In this document: positions 5,016 through 5,695 of the stretch, piece after piece
Numbering within the stretch: the stretch's first letter is position 1
How the letters are laid out: each line of letters starts with the position of its first letter
Assembly: GCA_031273985.1 (NCBI GenBank)
Contig: JAISQV010000085.1
Coordinates: 1-5,695 of the forward strand
Direction of reading: 5' to 3'
Length of the DNA: 5,695 nucleotides
From: Spirochaetaceae bacterium
GTDB lineage: Bacteria > Spirochaetota > Spirochaetia > Treponematales > Breznakiellaceae
The notes under the pieces: generated by a model
The model's input: only the letters and a program-made list of their open reading frames with translations
Database searches by the model: none
What the model was told of the DNA's origin: nothing
Translations under genes and position numbers: made by a program

Positions 5016-5695
5016 ATGGACCTGGAGATGCTGGAATTCCGCAGCCGGACCTTCAACCGGATCCGCGCCTTTTTCACCGGGCGGGGCTACCTGGAAACGG
5101 ACACGCCGCTTCTCGCGCCGGACCTGATACCGGAAACCTGCCTGGAAGTCTTCGAGACCCGCTCCCTGCCGCCAAGGGGCAGCCGCAGCCCGGCGCGGCC
5201 CCGCTACCTGATCCCCTCGCCGGAAATCTGGATGAAGCGGCTCCTGGCCCGGCACCGGAGGAGCCTTTTCCAGATATGCCGGTGCTTCAGGAACGGCGAG
5301 TCCACAGGCCGCCTCCACAGCCCGGAATTTACCATGCTGGAATACTACACCGTGGAGGCGGATTACCGGGACTCCCTCTCCCTGACGGAGGAACTCTTTG
5401 CCCGCCTTGCCGGAACCGCCGCCGAAATCACCGGCGAAGCGCCAGCCGAAACGCCAACCCCGCAAGACCCCCTCCTCCCGCCCTTCGAGCGGATCACCGT
5501 CGCGGAGGCCTTCGCGCGTTACGCCGGCTTCGATCTCTACGCCGCCGCGGAGGGGGGGCGGCTGGAAGACGAGGCCCGGCGGCTCGGCCTTGAGCCGGCT
5601 TCCGGGCTGGACACGGCGGCCCTCTACGACCTGATCTTTATCCACGCTGTGGAGCCCCGCCTCCCCCAGGACCGGGTTGTCGCCCTCATGGACTA
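5016..5695 (+). CDS. epmA: EF-P lysine ligase EpmA (GenX/PoxA-type lysyl-tRNA synthetase paralogue), 3' end outside window
   Basis: This is a class II aminoacyl-tRNA synthetase-like protein lacking the N-terminal anticodon-binding domain of true LysRS. EpmA activates (R)-beta-lysine or lysine with ATP and attaches it to a lysine of elongation factor P. From ATG 5016, 226 codons are visible with no stop before the edge; E. coli EpmA has 325 residues, so about the last third, including motif 3, is missing. The protein starts directly with the catalytic domain (EFRSRTFNRIRAFF). Motif 1 is GYLETDTPLLAP (24-35). LIPSPEIWMKRLL (65-77) corresponds to the TSPEYHMKRLL segment of E. coli EpmA. Motif 2 is FRNGESTGRLHSPEF followed by TMLEYY (91-111). 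TVAEAFARYAGFD (161-173) matches the EpmA region after motif 2. A Pro/Ala-rich stretch (142-157) precedes it. Lack of an anticodon domain argues against LysRS; another truncated LysRS paralogue is a minor alternative. Confidence 0.88.
   Translation, partial: MDLEMLEFRSRTFNRIRAFFTGRGYLETDTPLLAPDLIPETCLEVFETRSLPPRGSRSPARPRYLIPSPEIWMKRLLARHRRSLFQICRCFRNGESTGRLHSPEFTMLEYYTVEADYRDSLSLTEELFARLAGTAAEITGEAPAETPTPQDPLLPPFERITVAEAFARYAGFDLYAAAEGGRLEDEARRLGLEPASGLDTAALYDLIFIHAVEPRLPQDRVVALMD

Noticed and set aside
4901..5634. Plus-strand open frames 4901-5593 and 5398-5634
   Set aside because: They lie out of frame with ATPase 2 and epmA; their translations are Pro/Arg/Ala-rich with no motifs, whereas the epmA frame has class II synthetase motifs.
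5016..5695. Full lysyl-tRNA synthetase
   Set aside because: The protein starts at the catalytic domain with no N-terminal OB-fold anticodon-binding domain, and the segment wording matches EpmA/GenX better.

Overview
The window is a tightly packed, entirely plus-strand gene cluster. It holds the 3' part of an oligopeptide-type (SBP family 5) substrate-binding protein gene, then two membrane permease genes (DppB-like and DppC-like), two ATPase genes (DppD-like and DppF-like), and the 5' two thirds of an epmA/genX-type gene (EF-P lysine ligase, a lysyl-tRNA synthetase paralogue). The first five genes make up one complete Opp/Dpp-class ABC importer, apart from the missing 5' end of the binding-protein gene. 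The last gene belongs to a different pathway, post-translational modification of elongation factor P, but probably shares the transcript.

Layout: binding protein 1-782 (runs in from the left edge); permease 1 at 793-1890 (GTG start); permease 2 at 1915-3012 (GTG start); ATPase 1 at 3005-4027 (ATG, overlaps its predecessor by 8 nt); ATPase 2 at 4018-5010 (GTG, overlaps by 10 nt); epmA from 5016 to the right edge (ATG, runs out). The gaps are 10, 24, -8, -10 and 5 nt. Each start has a purine-rich Shine-Dalgarno sequence, mostly about 6 nt upstream. I see no internal promoter or rho-independent terminator. This looks like one polycistronic, translationally coupled transcript whose promoter lies left of the window. 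No stretch over 300 bases lacks a gene.

How the parts work together: the binding protein captures a peptide-like ligand outside the inner membrane and delivers it to the permease heterodimer. The two ATPases, each with a complete Walker A, Q-loop, signature, Walker B and H-loop set plus a C-terminal four-cysteine cluster, power import. The substrate cannot be read from the sequence. EpmA would activate (R)-beta-lysine (or lysine) and attach it to a lysine of EF-P, which relieves ribosome stalling at proline runs.

Organism: a GC-rich bacterium with strong GGAGG-type Shine-Dalgarno sites, frequent GTG starts and, unusually for GC-rich DNA, free use of the isoleucine codon ATA. The particular binding-protein and permease subfamily and the ATA usage made me think of a spirochaete (Treponema/Spirochaeta-like). 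This is a low-confidence impression, not something proved by the window. I see no mobile element, CRISPR array, RNA gene or clearly novel system. The points worth a second look are small departures within known families.
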